From NCBI GenBank assembly GCA_027488735.1, contig JAIYBB010000005.1, positions 248,001 to 312,000 on the forward strand: a DNA stretch of 64,000 bases, written 5' to 3'. The notes below the pieces were generated by a model that was not told the origin of the DNA, searched no databases, and was given only the letters and a program-made list of their open reading frames with translations. This stretch comes from Comamonadaceae bacterium. Lineage in GTDB: Bacteria > Pseudomonadota > Gammaproteobacteria > Burkholderiales > Burkholderiaceae_C. Shown here one piece after another: positions 42,626 through 51,668 of the stretch (the first letter of the stretch is position 1; each line of letters begins with the position of its first letter). A program made the position numbers and the translations under genes.

Positions 42626-44752
42626 ATGGCAACCGCAAGTGCAACACTCAATTCCCCAATGGGCACCACCTCGAACGCGCTGATCACCGAGTCTGACGCA
42701 GGTGCACGCAGCAACAACACGATGGTGGCCAATGGCTCGCCGATGCGCTCTGTCACCGGTTCTGCGCTGACCGATCCCATGGGCATGATCCGCGATTTGG
42801 TGCGTCAACCCACCGTGCGAAAAGTGCTACCGATCGTGGTCATTTTGATGGTCGTGGCCGCCTTTGGCTTGGCATCGATGTCGATGAAAACCCCACAGAT
42901 GCGGGCATTGACCATGATGCTGCCGGAGGCCGATAAGCAACTTGCCATCGAGACCCTCAAGACTGCCAATTTCAGCCCGGAGATTGACAACAACACCGGA
43001 CAAATCATGGTGCCGGCTGACAAATACCAAGAAGCGCGCATGTTGCTGTCTTCCAAAGGTTTGCCGCGCACTGAAGTGCAGGGCATGGACACGTTGAAAG
43101 ACATGCCTGCCATGACCACCAGCCAGTTCATGGAACAGGTCCGATACAACAATGCGATGGAGCAGGAACTGGCGAAAACCATTTCGCAAATCGCCGGTAT
43201 TCGCAATGCGCGCGTGCATTTGGCCGCGCCCAAGCAAAGCGTGTTTGTGCGTGACCGCGTGCCTACCAAGGCATCGGTGATCATCACGCGTGCGCCTGGC
43301 AAAGAGGTGTCTTCTGCCAATGTGCAAGCCATCATTTCTTTGGTGGCTTCCAGCGTTCCATATTTAGCACCTGAAAACGTGTCGGTGGTGGACAACTACG
43401 GTTCATTGATGAACGAAATGTTGGGGCCACAACCGTTGGGATTGACAGGCGCAGAGTTGCAGCAAAAGCAGCAAATGGAAGACCTGTACCGCACCCGCTT
43501 GTTGCAATTGCTGGCACCCATCGTGGGTGCAGAAAACGTGACCGCACAAGTCACGTTGCAACTCGATTTCACACAAGAAGAAATCACCACTGAAGATTTT
43601 GACCAAGGCGACAAGGGACCCAAAACCCGCTCCGAGTTGTATGTGGAAGACCGCAATACTTTCAAAGATGCCATCGGCATTCCCGGTTCCCTCAGCAGCA
43701 CCCCGCCTAACCCGCCGATCAACCCGGCAGCCACCGATGCCACGCCCGCCGATCCCAACAAAGGCGTGAGCGAAAAGGGTGTACAAGTGGTGGCGCGTAG
43801 CACCAAAAATTATGAACTCGACCGTGCTGTGCGCCACACCAAAAGCGCGATGGGCAATATTTCCAAGCTCGGCGTTGGTGTGTTGATCAACGAGCGCCCC
43901 ATTCCCGCCGGCATGAAAGTGGAGAAGCCTGCAGATGGCGCGCCACCTCCGACGACCATTCCCTACACACAAGAAGAACTTGACCGTTTGAACCAATTGG
44001 TACGCGGTGCGGTGGGCTTCAATGACCAACGCGGCGATGTGGTGACCGTGGTGGCAACACGCTTTGAGCCGCCAGTCGACCCCAATGTCGTGCCTTGGTA
44101 CAAAGACGAAGCCTTGGCTTCATTGGCCAACAGTGGCGTGGTTGCCTTGCTGTTCCTGTTGTTCTTGATGGCTGTGGTTCGCCCCATGATCAAGAAACTG
44201 ATCAAGCCGGAAGTCGACCCAGCAGCGTTTGCAGCAGCAGCGATGGCAGCAGCAGCAACCGAAGCCGCGACAGCAGAGAAATTACGCACAGAACGCATCG
44301 CTGCGGCAGAAGCAGACGCAGCGGCCAGGGTGGTGGCAGAACGTGCTGCCCGCGAAGAGGCCGAGGAAAAAGCCCGCAAAGAAGCCGAGGCCAAAGCCGA
44401 AGCCGAACGACTTGCCGCCGAAGCTTTGTCCAAAGAGGCAGAGATGGCCGAAGAAGCCGCTGCTGCCGAAGCCGCCCGCATGGCAGAGGAAGAAGCCGCC
44501 CGCGAAGCAGAGCGCTTGGCCGCCCTCGAACTGCAAGCCGAAAATGGCGAAGAAGTGGAATTGGAAGAAGGCGAATCCTTGGATGATCTCAAGGCACGCA
44601 TGGGCAAACTCAAGCCCAAGAAAGCCAGTATTCCAGCCGATTTGCTGAACAACGCCAACTCATATGATGACAAAGTCGCTTTGATTCGAATGATTGTGTC
44701 TGACAACTCCGGCCGAGTGGCCAGTGTCATGCGCAACATGATCGAGTCTTGA
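42626..44752 (+). CDS. fliF: FliF, MS-ring protein
   Basis: FliF forms the membrane ring at the flagellar base. Membrane segments lie at about residues 66-86 and 502-522. The periplasmic ring-building motifs are between, for example TLKTANFSPEIDNNTGQIMVP and RNARVHLAAPKQSVFVRDR. The cytoplasmic part from about 540 has a long Ala/Glu-rich stretch, likely helical, which makes the protein 708 residues, longer than the common 550-570. The FliG-binding tail is at about 660-708. A related tail occurs in the separate gene at 47044. Ribosome-binding site GAGAG. Confidence 0.94.
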   Translation: MATASATLNSPMGTTSNALITESDAGARSNNTMVANGSPMRSVTGSALTDPMGMIRDLVRQPTVRKVLPIVVILMVVAAFGLASMSMKTPQMRALTMMLPEADKQLAIETLKTANFSPEIDNNTGQIMVPADKYQEARMLLSSKGLPRTEVQGMDTLKDMPAMTTSQFMEQVRYNNAMEQELAKTISQIAGIRNARVHLAAPKQSVFVRDRVPTKASVIITRAPGKEVSSANVQAIISLVASSVPYLAPENVSVVDNYGSLMNEMLGPQPLGLTGAELQQKQQMEDLYRTRLLQLLAPIVGAENVTAQVTLQLDFTQEEITTEDFDQGDKGPKTRSELYVEDRNTFKDAIGIPGSLSSTPPNPPINPAATDATPADPNKGVSEKGVQVVARSTKNYELDRAVRHTKSAMGNISKLGVGVLINERPIPAGMKVEKPADGAPPPTTIPYTQEELDRLNQLVRGAVGFNDQRGDVVTVVATRFEPPVDPNVVPWYKDEALASLANSGVVALLFLLFLMAVVRPMIKKLIKPEVDPAAFAAAAMAAAATEAATAEKLRTERIAAAEADAAARVVAERAAREEAEEKARKEAEAKAEAERLAAEALSKEAEMAEEAAAAEAARMAEEEAAREAERLAALELQAENGEEVELEEGESLDDLKARMGKLKPKKASIPADLLNNANSYDDKVALIRMIVSDNSGRVASVMRNMIES

Positions 44753-44779
44753 TGACTGACAAGCTACCAAGGAAACGAC

Positions 44780-45817
44780 ATGGCTGAAAACGACACCATT
44801 CAATGGACCCCCGAGCTTCGCGCTGAAATGGAGGCCATGACCTCTACCCAGCGGGCTGCTGTGTTGATGCTGCTGCTGGGTGAAGAGCAAGCGGCAGAAA
44901 TCGTGAAATACCTCAGCCCTAAAGAAGTACAAGCTCTGGGCGCTGCCATGGTGCAGGCTTCCACGCTGTCGCAAGGCGCGGTGAATGTGGTGCTCGACCA
45001 ATTTGTCGACATGCTGAAAAAACAAAACAGCGTGGGCCTGGGTGGCTCTGACTATGTGGACCGGGTGATGCGCTTGGCGTTGGGTGAAGACAAAGCCAAC
45101 TCAGTGCTCAACCGCATCATGCCGGGACAAGGCACCAAAGGTTTGGACATCTTGTCTTGGATGGATCCGCGCTCAATTGCAGAAATGATTCGCACCGAAC
45201 ACCCGCAGGTGATTGCGATCATTTTGTCGATATTGGAAACCGGTGTAGCCGCCGATGTGTTGGTGTATTTGCCCCCAGAAGTACGCCCTGAAGTGATTCA
45301 GCGCGTGGCCGCCATGGACACGGTGCAACCGTCTGCCATGGCTGAGTTGGAACAAATCATGAAGCAGCAGTTTGCCAAGAGTTCGTCATCCAAGTCGTCA
45401 AGCTTTGGTGGCATCAAAGCAGCCGCCGACATCATGAACAAAACCAAAACCGATTTGGAACGCTCTGTCATGGATGGTCTGGAAGAAATCGATGCTGACT
45501 TGATGTTGAAGATTCAAGACCAGATGTTCACTTTCGACAACTTGGCTACCGTGGACAACAAAGGTATTCAGGTGTTGATGCGCAACGTCGAGCCCGACCA
45601 ATTGATGGTGGCCTTGAAAGGTGCGCCCGAAGAAGTGCTGGCGCGTTTCCTCGACAACATGTCCGAGCGTGCCCGTGGCATGTTCAAGGACGACATGGAC
45701 GCACGCGGTCCAGTGCGTGTCGCTGACGTCGAAGATGCACAAAAGAAAATCATGCGTTTGGCGCGCAAATTGTCAGACACCGGCGAGTTGATCTTGGGTG
45801 GAGCAGACTTTGTTTAA
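44780..45817 (+). CDS. fliG: FliG, motor switch protein
   Basis: FliG sits on FliF and takes torque from the stator. It has the TSTQRAAVLMLLLGEEQAAEI N-terminus, the EHPQVIAIILS motif in the middle domain (about residue 137) and the charged torque helix FKDDMDARGPVRVADVEDAQ near the end. Length 345 is normal. AAGGA precedes the ATG. The end overlaps fliH by 20 bases. Confidence 0.95.
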   Translation: MAENDTIQWTPELRAEMEAMTSTQRAAVLMLLLGEEQAAEIVKYLSPKEVQALGAAMVQASTLSQGAVNVVLDQFVDMLKKQNSVGLGGSDYVDRVMRLALGEDKANSVLNRIMPGQGTKGLDILSWMDPRSIAEMIRTEHPQVIAIILSILETGVAADVLVYLPPEVRPEVIQRVAAMDTVQPSAMAELEQIMKQQFAKSSSSKSSSFGGIKAAADIMNKTKTDLERSVMDGLEEIDADLMLKIQDQMFTFDNLATVDNKGIQVLMRNVEPDQLMVALKGAPEEVLARFLDNMSERARGMFKDDMDARGPVRVADVEDAQKKIMRLARKLSDTGELILGGADFV

Positions 45818-47051
45818 TCCTGATCCGCAGCCAGCCAAGCCGCGCCATTGGTTAGATGACACGTGGTTGAACTCGTCCTCTAAACCGATTGCAAATTTTG
45901 GTGAATTCGATTGGGCCAACGTGCCCAAGTTGGATTACGCGACGTTCAAATTCAAACAACTGGCCGCGCCCGAGCCTGCCAAGGTGCTGGACGAAGACAG
46001 CGCATTTGTGCTGGAAACATTTGGCAAAACCCAAACATTTCGACAAGATGGCACAGTCGCTAAAACTGCTTTGAAAGATGGCCATGCGCCAGCGCAAGCA
46101 GCATTGATCGAACACCCAGACACTGCGCCCGATGAAGACCCGCAACTCGCGGCACAACTCGCCGCGCACCAAGCCCGTTTGCAAGCGCAAGCCGAACGTG
46201 ATGCAGACATGCGACTTCAGCGCGAAGTGTTTGGCGCCGAATGCATGTGGAAGCGATCAGATGAAGATGACTGGCAGTCAGACCTGCCGTTAGGCGACGA
46301 TACCCCGGTCATTGACCCGGCGGCCTTGGCCGCTGCACGCGAAGAAGCTTTTGCGCAAGGGCATACCGAAGGCACCGCCGCAGGCTTGCAAGAAGGCCAG
46401 TCGCTTGGCCATGCACAAGGACTCTCTGAAGGTGTTTCCCAAGGTTTAGAGCAGGCCAAAGCCCAGGCTGCAGATGCCTTGGCCAATGCCTTGGCTGCAC
46501 AAAAAACAGAATTGAGCGGTGTGTTGCAAGAGCAGCTCGGCTTGTTGGGCCAAGTGCAAGACAAGCTGCGCGCATTCAGCAACGACCCGCAAGCATTGTT
46601 CGAGCCGGTCAAGCGTCTTGCCTTGCATATCAGCGAGCAACTGGTGCTGGCTGAATTGACAATTTCTGGCCAGGCCATTGAACGGTTGGTGCAACGCTGT
46701 CTCGATGAAATCGATTTGCATGGCCAATCCGCTGTCACCGTCGAATTGAATCCGCAAGACAAAGCCCGTTTGGAAGACCTGGGTGCAGAAGTGATCAAAC
46801 AAATGCAGTTGCAAGCGGTACCCGGTTTGCAACCCGGCAGTGTGCGTTTGGTGGTCAATGACAGCCAGATCGAAGACTTGATTGAACACAGACTGCAAGC
46901 CATGGCCAACCGGTTATTGAACCAACCCGAGTTGTGGCGCGAACAGTCAGCTTTTTTCCGCCAACCTTTGGCGCAGCGCGACGGCCAAGTGGAAGACGTG
47001 CCAGAACGCGTTTCGTTTGACCAACCCCAGCAAGAGGACGACCATGCTTGA
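45798..47051 (+). CDS. fliH: FliH, export ATPase regulator, with long N-terminal extension
   Basis: FliH binds and restrains the export ATPase FliI. The recognisable part starts near residue 175 with the glycine-repeat helix AFAQGHTEGTAAGLQEGQSLG and continues with the C-terminal domain (LALHISEQLVLAELTISGQAIE and SVRLVVNDSQIEDLIEHRLQ). The first 170 residues are extra, acidic and Pro/Ala/Gln-rich, so the protein is 417 residues instead of about 230. The start is GTG at 45798 inside fliG; a later TTG is possible. Confidence 0.88.
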   Translation: MEQTLFNPDPQPAKPRHWLDDTWLNSSSKPIANFGEFDWANVPKLDYATFKFKQLAAPEPAKVLDEDSAFVLETFGKTQTFRQDGTVAKTALKDGHAPAQAALIEHPDTAPDEDPQLAAQLAAHQARLQAQAERDADMRLQREVFGAECMWKRSDEDDWQSDLPLGDDTPVIDPAALAAAREEAFAQGHTEGTAAGLQEGQSLGHAQGLSEGVSQGLEQAKAQAADALANALAAQKTELSGVLQEQLGLLGQVQDKLRAFSNDPQALFEPVKRLALHISEQLVLAELTISGQAIERLVQRCLDEIDLHGQSAVTVELNPQDKARLEDLGAEVIKQMQLQAVPGLQPGSVRLVVNDSQIEDLIEHRLQAMANRLLNQPELWREQSAFFRQPLAQRDGQVEDVPERVSFDQPQQEDDHA

Positions 47052-47682
47052 TTTCATCAATATTGCTCTGCGCACCATCATGTGCTTGGCATTCATTGCG
47101 TTTGTGGTCAGACCCATGTTGATGTCCATGGTCCGCCGTGAACCCAATACGCTGGAGCTCGAAGAAATGGCGCAACTCGCAGTCAACTCCGCATTTCGCG
47201 AACAGTTTGCGAATTTTTATGCACCCAGACCCTTGCCTCAACTCGAAGCGCCCAAGACAGTTGCTCAAGACGCTTTCGCCAACACGGCTGTCGTGGACAC
47301 GCCGCCGCCAAAGGCTGTGGAATTGACCGCAGAGGAGTTGCAACACATCGAGGCTGAAAAACTTCATCAGGCTGAATTGCTCAAAGGCCATGAAGAAGAA
47401 ATGGTGCGACGCGCCGAGGCTGCCACGCTTGAAGCCGAGCGACTTGCCAAATTGGCGCAAGAGCAGCTTGATGCTGACACTGAAGACCCCGTGGAAGAAG
47501 ATTCATCGCTGGAAAAAATGCGCCAAAGCATGAAGAAGGAAAAGAAAAAACCTGTCATTCCAGCCGAATTGCTGGCGGGCAACAGTTACGAAGACAAGCT
47601 CATGGTGGTGCGCTACATCACCGAGCAGGAACAAAACCGTGTGGCCAATGCCATCCGTTCCATGATCAAGATTGCACCCTAA
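47044..47682 (+). CDS. FliF-tail paralogue with one membrane segment, unknown
   Basis: A 212-residue protein not normally found between fliH and fliI. Residues 5-25 form one membrane segment ending VVRPMLMSM, like the second TM of FliF (MAVVRPMIKK). The last 60 residues resemble the FliG-binding tail of FliF: SSLEKMRQSMKKEKKKPVIPAELL and SYEDKLMVVRYITEQEQNRVANAIRSMI versus SLDDLKARMGKLKPKKASIPADLL and SYDDKVALIRMIVSDNSGRVASVMRNMI. A charged helical linker joins the two. The FliF periplasmic ring domains are absent. The ATG overlaps the fliH stop by eight bases. It may bind FliG or modulate switch assembly; this is inference. Confidence 0.82.
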   Translation: MLDFINIALRTIMCLAFIAFVVRPMLMSMVRREPNTLELEEMAQLAVNSAFREQFANFYAPRPLPQLEAPKTVAQDAFANTAVVDTPPPKAVELTAEELQHIEAEKLHQAELLKGHEEEMVRRAEAATLEAERLAKLAQEQLDADTEDPVEEDSSLEKMRQSMKKEKKKPVIPAELLAGNSYEDKLMVVRYITEQEQNRVANAIRSMIKIAP

Positions 47683-47685
47683 GCC

Positions 47686-49011
47686 ATGATGGATTTCGCC
47701 GCCGATATCGACGCCGTGCTGCCCCATTTGCGCACACCCCAGCCGCAACGCAGTGGTACCTTGGTGCGCTTGGTGGGCATGACCTTAGAGGCGCGTGGCG
47801 TGATGGCCCCATTGGGTGCCTGCTGCGAAGTGGTGGGTAGACATGGCCACCGTGTGGAAGCCGAAGTGGTGGGCTTTAACGACAAGATTTTGTTTTTGAT
47901 GCCATTCACCGAACCCGCTGGCGTGGGCCCCGGCGACATGGTGCGTGTGATCAGCAATTCCTCTTTGGTCAGCTTGGGCCCCGAATTGTTGGGCCGGGTG
48001 ATTGATGGCAGATGCCAACCCCTGGACGGCAAACCACCGCCCGAATGCAAAGAATTGCTCAGCTTGTTGGGCCGCCCGATCAACCCGATGGAGCGCGGAC
48101 CGATCAACAAAATTTTGGATGTCGGTGTCAAAGCCATCAACGGCGTGTTGACGCTGGGACGAGGCCAGCGCTTGGGCTTGATCGCAGGTTCCGGCGTGGG
48201 TAAAAGCGTGTTGCTCGGTATGTTGACGCGGTTCACCAAAGCCGACGTGGTGGTGATTGGTTTGATTGGCGAACGTGGCCGAGAGGTGCAAGCCTTTATC
48301 CAAGAGTCCCTTGGCGAAGATGGTTTGGCCAAGTCCGTGGTGGTGGCAGCCCCTGCCAATGTGTCGCCGGTGTTGCGGCTCAAAGCCACCCACTTAACGC
48401 ATGTGATCGCAGAATATTTTCGTGACCAAGGCAAAGATGTCTTGATGCTGTGCGACAGCTTGACCCGTGTGGCGCACGCGCAGCGTGAAATTGGTTTGGC
48501 GATTGGCGAGCCGCCCACCGCCAAAGGTTACCCGCCTTCAGTGTTTGGTTTGTTGCCCAATTTGATCGAGCGCGGCGGTGTCGGCAGACACGGCCATGGT
48601 TCGATCACCGCTATCTACACCGTGTTGGCCGAGGGCGACGATGCCGCCGATCCGATTGTCGACATTGCCCGCGCCTCGCTAGACGGACAGGTCATGTTGT
48701 CGCGCAAATTGGCTGATTCGGCGCATTACCCTGCTATTGATTTGACCGGTTCTATTTCGCGCTTGATGCAGTCCTTGCTCAGCAGCGAAGATTTGAAGTC
48801 AGCCAATAAATTGCGACGCTTGTGGTCGATCTACCAACAAAACGTCGACTTGGTGCAAGTCGGCGCATACGAACATGGCTCCAATCCAGAACTGGATGAG
48901 GCGATCAGGCTTCATGACCGCATCGTGGCGTTTTTGCGCCAAGACATGCACATCAGCCAAGACTACGACACCACGCGCGTTCAATTGCGCGACTTGCTCA
49001 ACCAGACCTGA
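47686..49011 (+). CDS. fliI: FliI, flagellar export ATPase
   Basis: ATPase of the flagellar type III export apparatus. The P-loop is AGSGVGKS (about residues 168-175), followed by GLIGERGREVQAF and the Walker B strand DVLMLCDSLTRVAHAQREIGLA. Length 441 is typical. The ATG follows the upstream stop by three bases; a second ATG directly after it is possible. fliJ follows after 13 bases. Confidence 0.95.
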   Translation: MMDFAADIDAVLPHLRTPQPQRSGTLVRLVGMTLEARGVMAPLGACCEVVGRHGHRVEAEVVGFNDKILFLMPFTEPAGVGPGDMVRVISNSSLVSLGPELLGRVIDGRCQPLDGKPPPECKELLSLLGRPINPMERGPINKILDVGVKAINGVLTLGRGQRLGLIAGSGVGKSVLLGMLTRFTKADVVVIGLIGERGREVQAFIQESLGEDGLAKSVVVAAPANVSPVLRLKATHLTHVIAEYFRDQGKDVLMLCDSLTRVAHAQREIGLAIGEPPTAKGYPPSVFGLLPNLIERGGVGRHGHGSITAIYTVLAEGDDAADPIVDIARASLDGQVMLSRKLADSAHYPAIDLTGSISRLMQSLLSSEDLKSANKLRRLWSIYQQNVDLVQVGAYEHGSNPELDEAIRLHDRIVAFLRQDMHISQDYDTTRVQLRDLLNQT

Positions 49012-49024
49012 AAGCGATTGACAC

Positions 49025-49465
49025 ATGAAGCCCAGAAGTTGTTGGTCCGTGTTGGCCAAGAAAGCCAAAGACGAAGAAGAAACAGCACAAACAGCTTGTG
49101 CGCGCGCGCGCAACAAAGTATTGGAGTTGCAGCAAAGCCGCCAGCGCATGAACGATTTGCTTGACGACTACAAACAGCGCGCTTTGGAGGCGCAGTCAAA
49201 GCTACAAACCATGGCGCAGGCCACCAACAGCCGTCAGTTTTTATTGCAATTGCAAACGCTGGTGAACCGGGTGGATGCGGATTTGAAAGTGGCACTGCGC
49301 GAACTCGAGCAGGCCAAAGCTGTGTTGTTGCAGGCGACCCATCAGCGCATGAAGATGCAAACCATGCAGGAAAAAGATTTGCAAGCGGTGCAACTATGGG
49401 AGCGTAAACGCGACCAAAAAGAAATGGACAGCTTGGGTTTGACGCTCTACAACCTCAAGGCCTGA
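49025..49465 (+). CDS. fliJ: FliJ, export chaperone
   Basis: A 146-residue, almost wholly coiled-coil protein (ELQQSRQRMNDLLDDYKQRALEAQSKLQ, RVDADLKVALRELEQAK) in the fliJ position. FliJ works with FliI and FlhA in export. The end overlaps by eleven bases with a gene on the other strand. No fliK, fliL, fliM or fliN follows, which is unusual. Confidence 0.88.
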   Translation: MKPRSCWSVLAKKAKDEEETAQTACARARNKVLELQQSRQRMNDLLDDYKQRALEAQSKLQTMAQATNSRQFLLQLQTLVNRVDADLKVALRELEQAKAVLLQATHQRMKMQTMQEKDLQAVQLWERKRDQKEMDSLGLTLYNLKA

Positions 49466-50273
49466 CCCAAGCCGCTTGTAGCCAGTGCCAGTAATGCGGC
49501 TTGAATGCCCAAGGAATGAGTGTGGTCTGGGTGCCAGGCGCAAACACGCTGCCAGTGGCGTGGTCATGCCAAACACCTTTTGCATTCAAGCGTGTCAGCA
49601 GCCATTGCGCTGCTTGCGGATGCATAAATTCTTCTTGATTGGCATGTACTTTTGACTCCTCTTCTGGCGCCTCGTCCATACGCACCCATGTGCAACATTC
49701 CATCGCAGGCGCGGGCATGTCAGCATCTGTGCCGCCTGAATACATGTCATGCAAACTGCCCCAGGCGCGGCCATTTAACAAATGCTTCAAGTGAGAGAGT
49801 TGTCGCTCGGCAATCTCCTCGTCCCCCAAACGCACGCCCACTTGCCCCAACACGTTGTCAAACCAAACGCAGGCTTGCGGATGCTGTTTCAATAAAACAG
49901 GCAAGCCGGCAATGGCATCGCTGCGGTGGTACCGCAATTGCACCGAATGGTTTTTCAGCACGCGGCCATGACGCAAGCCAAACAATAATGGCACCAAGGG
50001 GTCAATGTCATAGATATCAATGCGTTCAAACCTGGTCAGCCAAGGGGTGGGCAGCATCCAACCGGCACTGCAACCGATCAGCAACAAGTGTTTTTGTTCA
50101 GGGTGAATGCCTGCCAAAAAAGAGGCGATGTGTTCGCGCGTCGGCAGCCAGCGTTGCAAAGAACGCGCCGCGTGCACATGCCAGTTCAGTCCGCCCGTGC
50201 CACCGGCGTTGGCCAAGTCTTTGATCCAAGTGGCCAAGCGGGTTTTGCCGCCGAATTCAGTGTTCACAAACAT
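49455..50273 (-). CDS. methyltransferase-like protein inserted in the fli cluster, unknown
   Basis: A 272-residue protein on the opposite strand between fliJ and fliO. HLLLIGCSAGWMLPTPWLTRFERIDIYDIDPL (about residues 62-93, given by its ends HLLLIGCSAGW and IDIYDIDPL) looks like the SAM-binding start of a class I methyltransferase with an acidic residue after the second strand. CVWFDNVLGQVG could be the active-site strand. I cannot name a family or substrate. It converges with fliJ and is divergent from fliO. Confidence 0.6.
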   Translation of the reverse strand: MFVNTEFGGKTRLATWIKDLANAGGTGGLNWHVHAARSLQRWLPTREHIASFLAGIHPEQKHLLLIGCSAGWMLPTPWLTRFERIDIYDIDPLVPLLFGLRHGRVLKNHSVQLRYHRSDAIAGLPVLLKQHPQACVWFDNVLGQVGVRLGDEEIAERQLSHLKHLLNGRAWGSLHDMYSGGTDADMPAPAMECCTWVRMDEAPEEESKVHANQEEFMHPQAAQWLLTRLNAKGVWHDHATGSVFAPGTQTTLIPWAFKPHYWHWLQAAWVRP

Positions 50274-50339
50274 GAATGCAAAAAAGAGATTTGCTTGATT
50301 TACGATTTAATTTCATTTTTGTCTCTTACCCGATAGATA

Positions 50340-50645
50340 ATGGACACCATGCCAAACTATGACTGGGTTCAGTATTCTCTCAGTATGACATTCGTCTTGT
50401 TGCTGTTGGCGGCGGCCTTGTGGTGGCTGTCGCGTCGCAACAAGGGCTTTTTACTCCCTGCCACTCAACGGCGTATTCAAATTCTAGAGGCCTACCCCAT
50501 GGGCCTGCGACACAAGTTGTTGTTGGTGCAGGTGGACCAGCAACGTTTGCTTTTGTCGGTCAACAACACGGATATCCAAACCCTGCACGCATGGCGTGCA
50601 GATGCCCCTTCGTCTGCAGAACCAGGTGTTAACGATGCGAATTAA
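50340..50645 (+). CDS. fliO: FliO, export gate assembly factor
   Basis: A short membrane protein (101 residues) with one TM segment (SLSMTFVLLLLAAALWWLSRR, about residues 13-33) and the FliO-type cytoplasmic domain RRIQILEAYPMGLRHKLLLVQVD. FliO helps assemble the FliP-FliR complex. It overlaps fliP by eleven bases. No good ribosome-binding site precedes the ATG. Confidence 0.87.
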   Translation: MDTMPNYDWVQYSLSMTFVLLLLAAALWWLSRRNKGFLLPATQRRIQILEAYPMGLRHKLLLVQVDQQRLLLSVNNTDIQTLHAWRADAPSSAEPGVNDAN

Positions 50646-51384
50646 GTACTTCATACTTCCTTTGTTTGCTTTTTGTATGCTTTGGTTGCCTGACTTGGCT
50701 TTGTCTCAAGGCTTGCCCATGGTCACCGTGAATTCGGGCAAGGGCGGGCAACAGTACAGCCTGACCTTGCAATTGCTGGGTTTGATGACGGTACTGACCT
50801 TGCTGCCTTCGTTGTTGCTGATGATGACCTCGTTTGTGCGGATCATTATTGTGTTGTCCATATTGCGTCAGGCGCTGGGCACTGGCCAAACACCGCCCAA
50901 TACCGTGCTGGTCGGTTTGGCGTTGTTTCTGACCTTTTTCATCATGACCCCGGTGTTTGACGATGTCTACACCAACGCTGTGGCGCCCTACATGAATGGC
51001 AACATGCCCTTTGAAAAAGCCCTGGCCACGGCGGAAGTCCCTGTGCGGCAGTTCTTGACCCTGCAAACTCGCGAAGATGACATCGCGATGTTCATGCAAA
51101 TCGCACAGCGCAAAGAAGTCGCCAGTGCTGCAGAAGTGCCGTTCACGACCTTGGTGCCGGCGTTCTTGACCTCTGAACTCAAAAGCGCATTCATGATTGG
51201 TTTCATGATTTACATCCCCTTTGTGGTCATCGATTTGATCGTGGCCAGCGTGCTGATGTCCATGGGCATGATGATGCTCTCTCCAATGATTATTTCCATG
51301 CCATTCAAGTTGATGCTGTTTGTGCTGGTTGATGGATGGACGCTGATCATGGGTTCTTTGGCGTCAAGTTTTATTTTCAAGTGA
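50635..51384 (+). CDS. fliP: FliP, export gate protein
   Basis: Core of the flagellar export gate. It has a cleavable signal peptide (MRIKYFILPLFAFCMLWLPDLALS), then the family blocks MTSFVRIIIVLSILRQALGTGQ, PNTVLVGLALFLTFFIMTPV and FMIYIPFVVIDLIVASVLMSMGMMMLSP (each shown only in part of a longer conserved stretch). The ATG at 50635 gives 249 residues and a clean signal peptide; the start at 50596 would add a non-homologous leader. Confidence 0.95.
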   Translation: MRIKYFILPLFAFCMLWLPDLALSQGLPMVTVNSGKGGQQYSLTLQLLGLMTVLTLLPSLLLMMTSFVRIIIVLSILRQALGTGQTPPNTVLVGLALFLTFFIMTPVFDDVYTNAVAPYMNGNMPFEKALATAEVPVRQFLTLQTREDDIAMFMQIAQRKEVASAAEVPFTTLVPAFLTSELKSAFMIGFMIYIPFVVIDLIVASVLMSMGMMMLSPMIISMPFKLMLFVLVDGWTLIMGSLASSFIFK

Positions 51385-51393
51385 GGTAAGGGT

Positions 51394-51663
51394 ATGGACA
51401 CTTCCATGGTGGTGGATCTCGGGCGTCAAGCCCTGTGGATGACGATACTGATATCCGCGCCCATGTTGGCGGTGGCGCTCTTGGTGGGCTTGATCATTGG
51501 TGTATTTCAGGCGGCGACATCCATCAATGAGCAAACCCTGAGCTTTATTCCCAAGCTGCTGTCGATTGGTCTCGCCGCTGCCGTGTTTGGTGGTTGGATG
51601 ATCAATACCTTGGTGGACTACACCAGAGTGCTTTACGGTCGCATACCCGGCCTGTTCGGCTGA
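51394..51663 (+). CDS. fliQ: FliQ, export gate protein
   Basis: An 89-residue protein with two membrane segments (about residues 17-38 and 52-70) and the FliQ motifs GRQALWMTILISAP, GVFQAATSINEQTL and FIPKLLSI. Usual position between fliP and fliR. Confidence 0.95.
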   Translation: MDTSMVVDLGRQALWMTILISAPMLAVALLVGLIIGVFQAATSINEQTLSFIPKLLSIGLAAAVFGGWMINTLVDYTRVLYGRIPGLFG

Positions 51664-51668
51664 CACGC

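Noticed and set aside
50314..50336. FliA promoter CCCGATAG just before fliO
   Set aside because: The -35 element at the required distance is ATTT rather than TAAA or TCAA, and the site is too close to the ATG.
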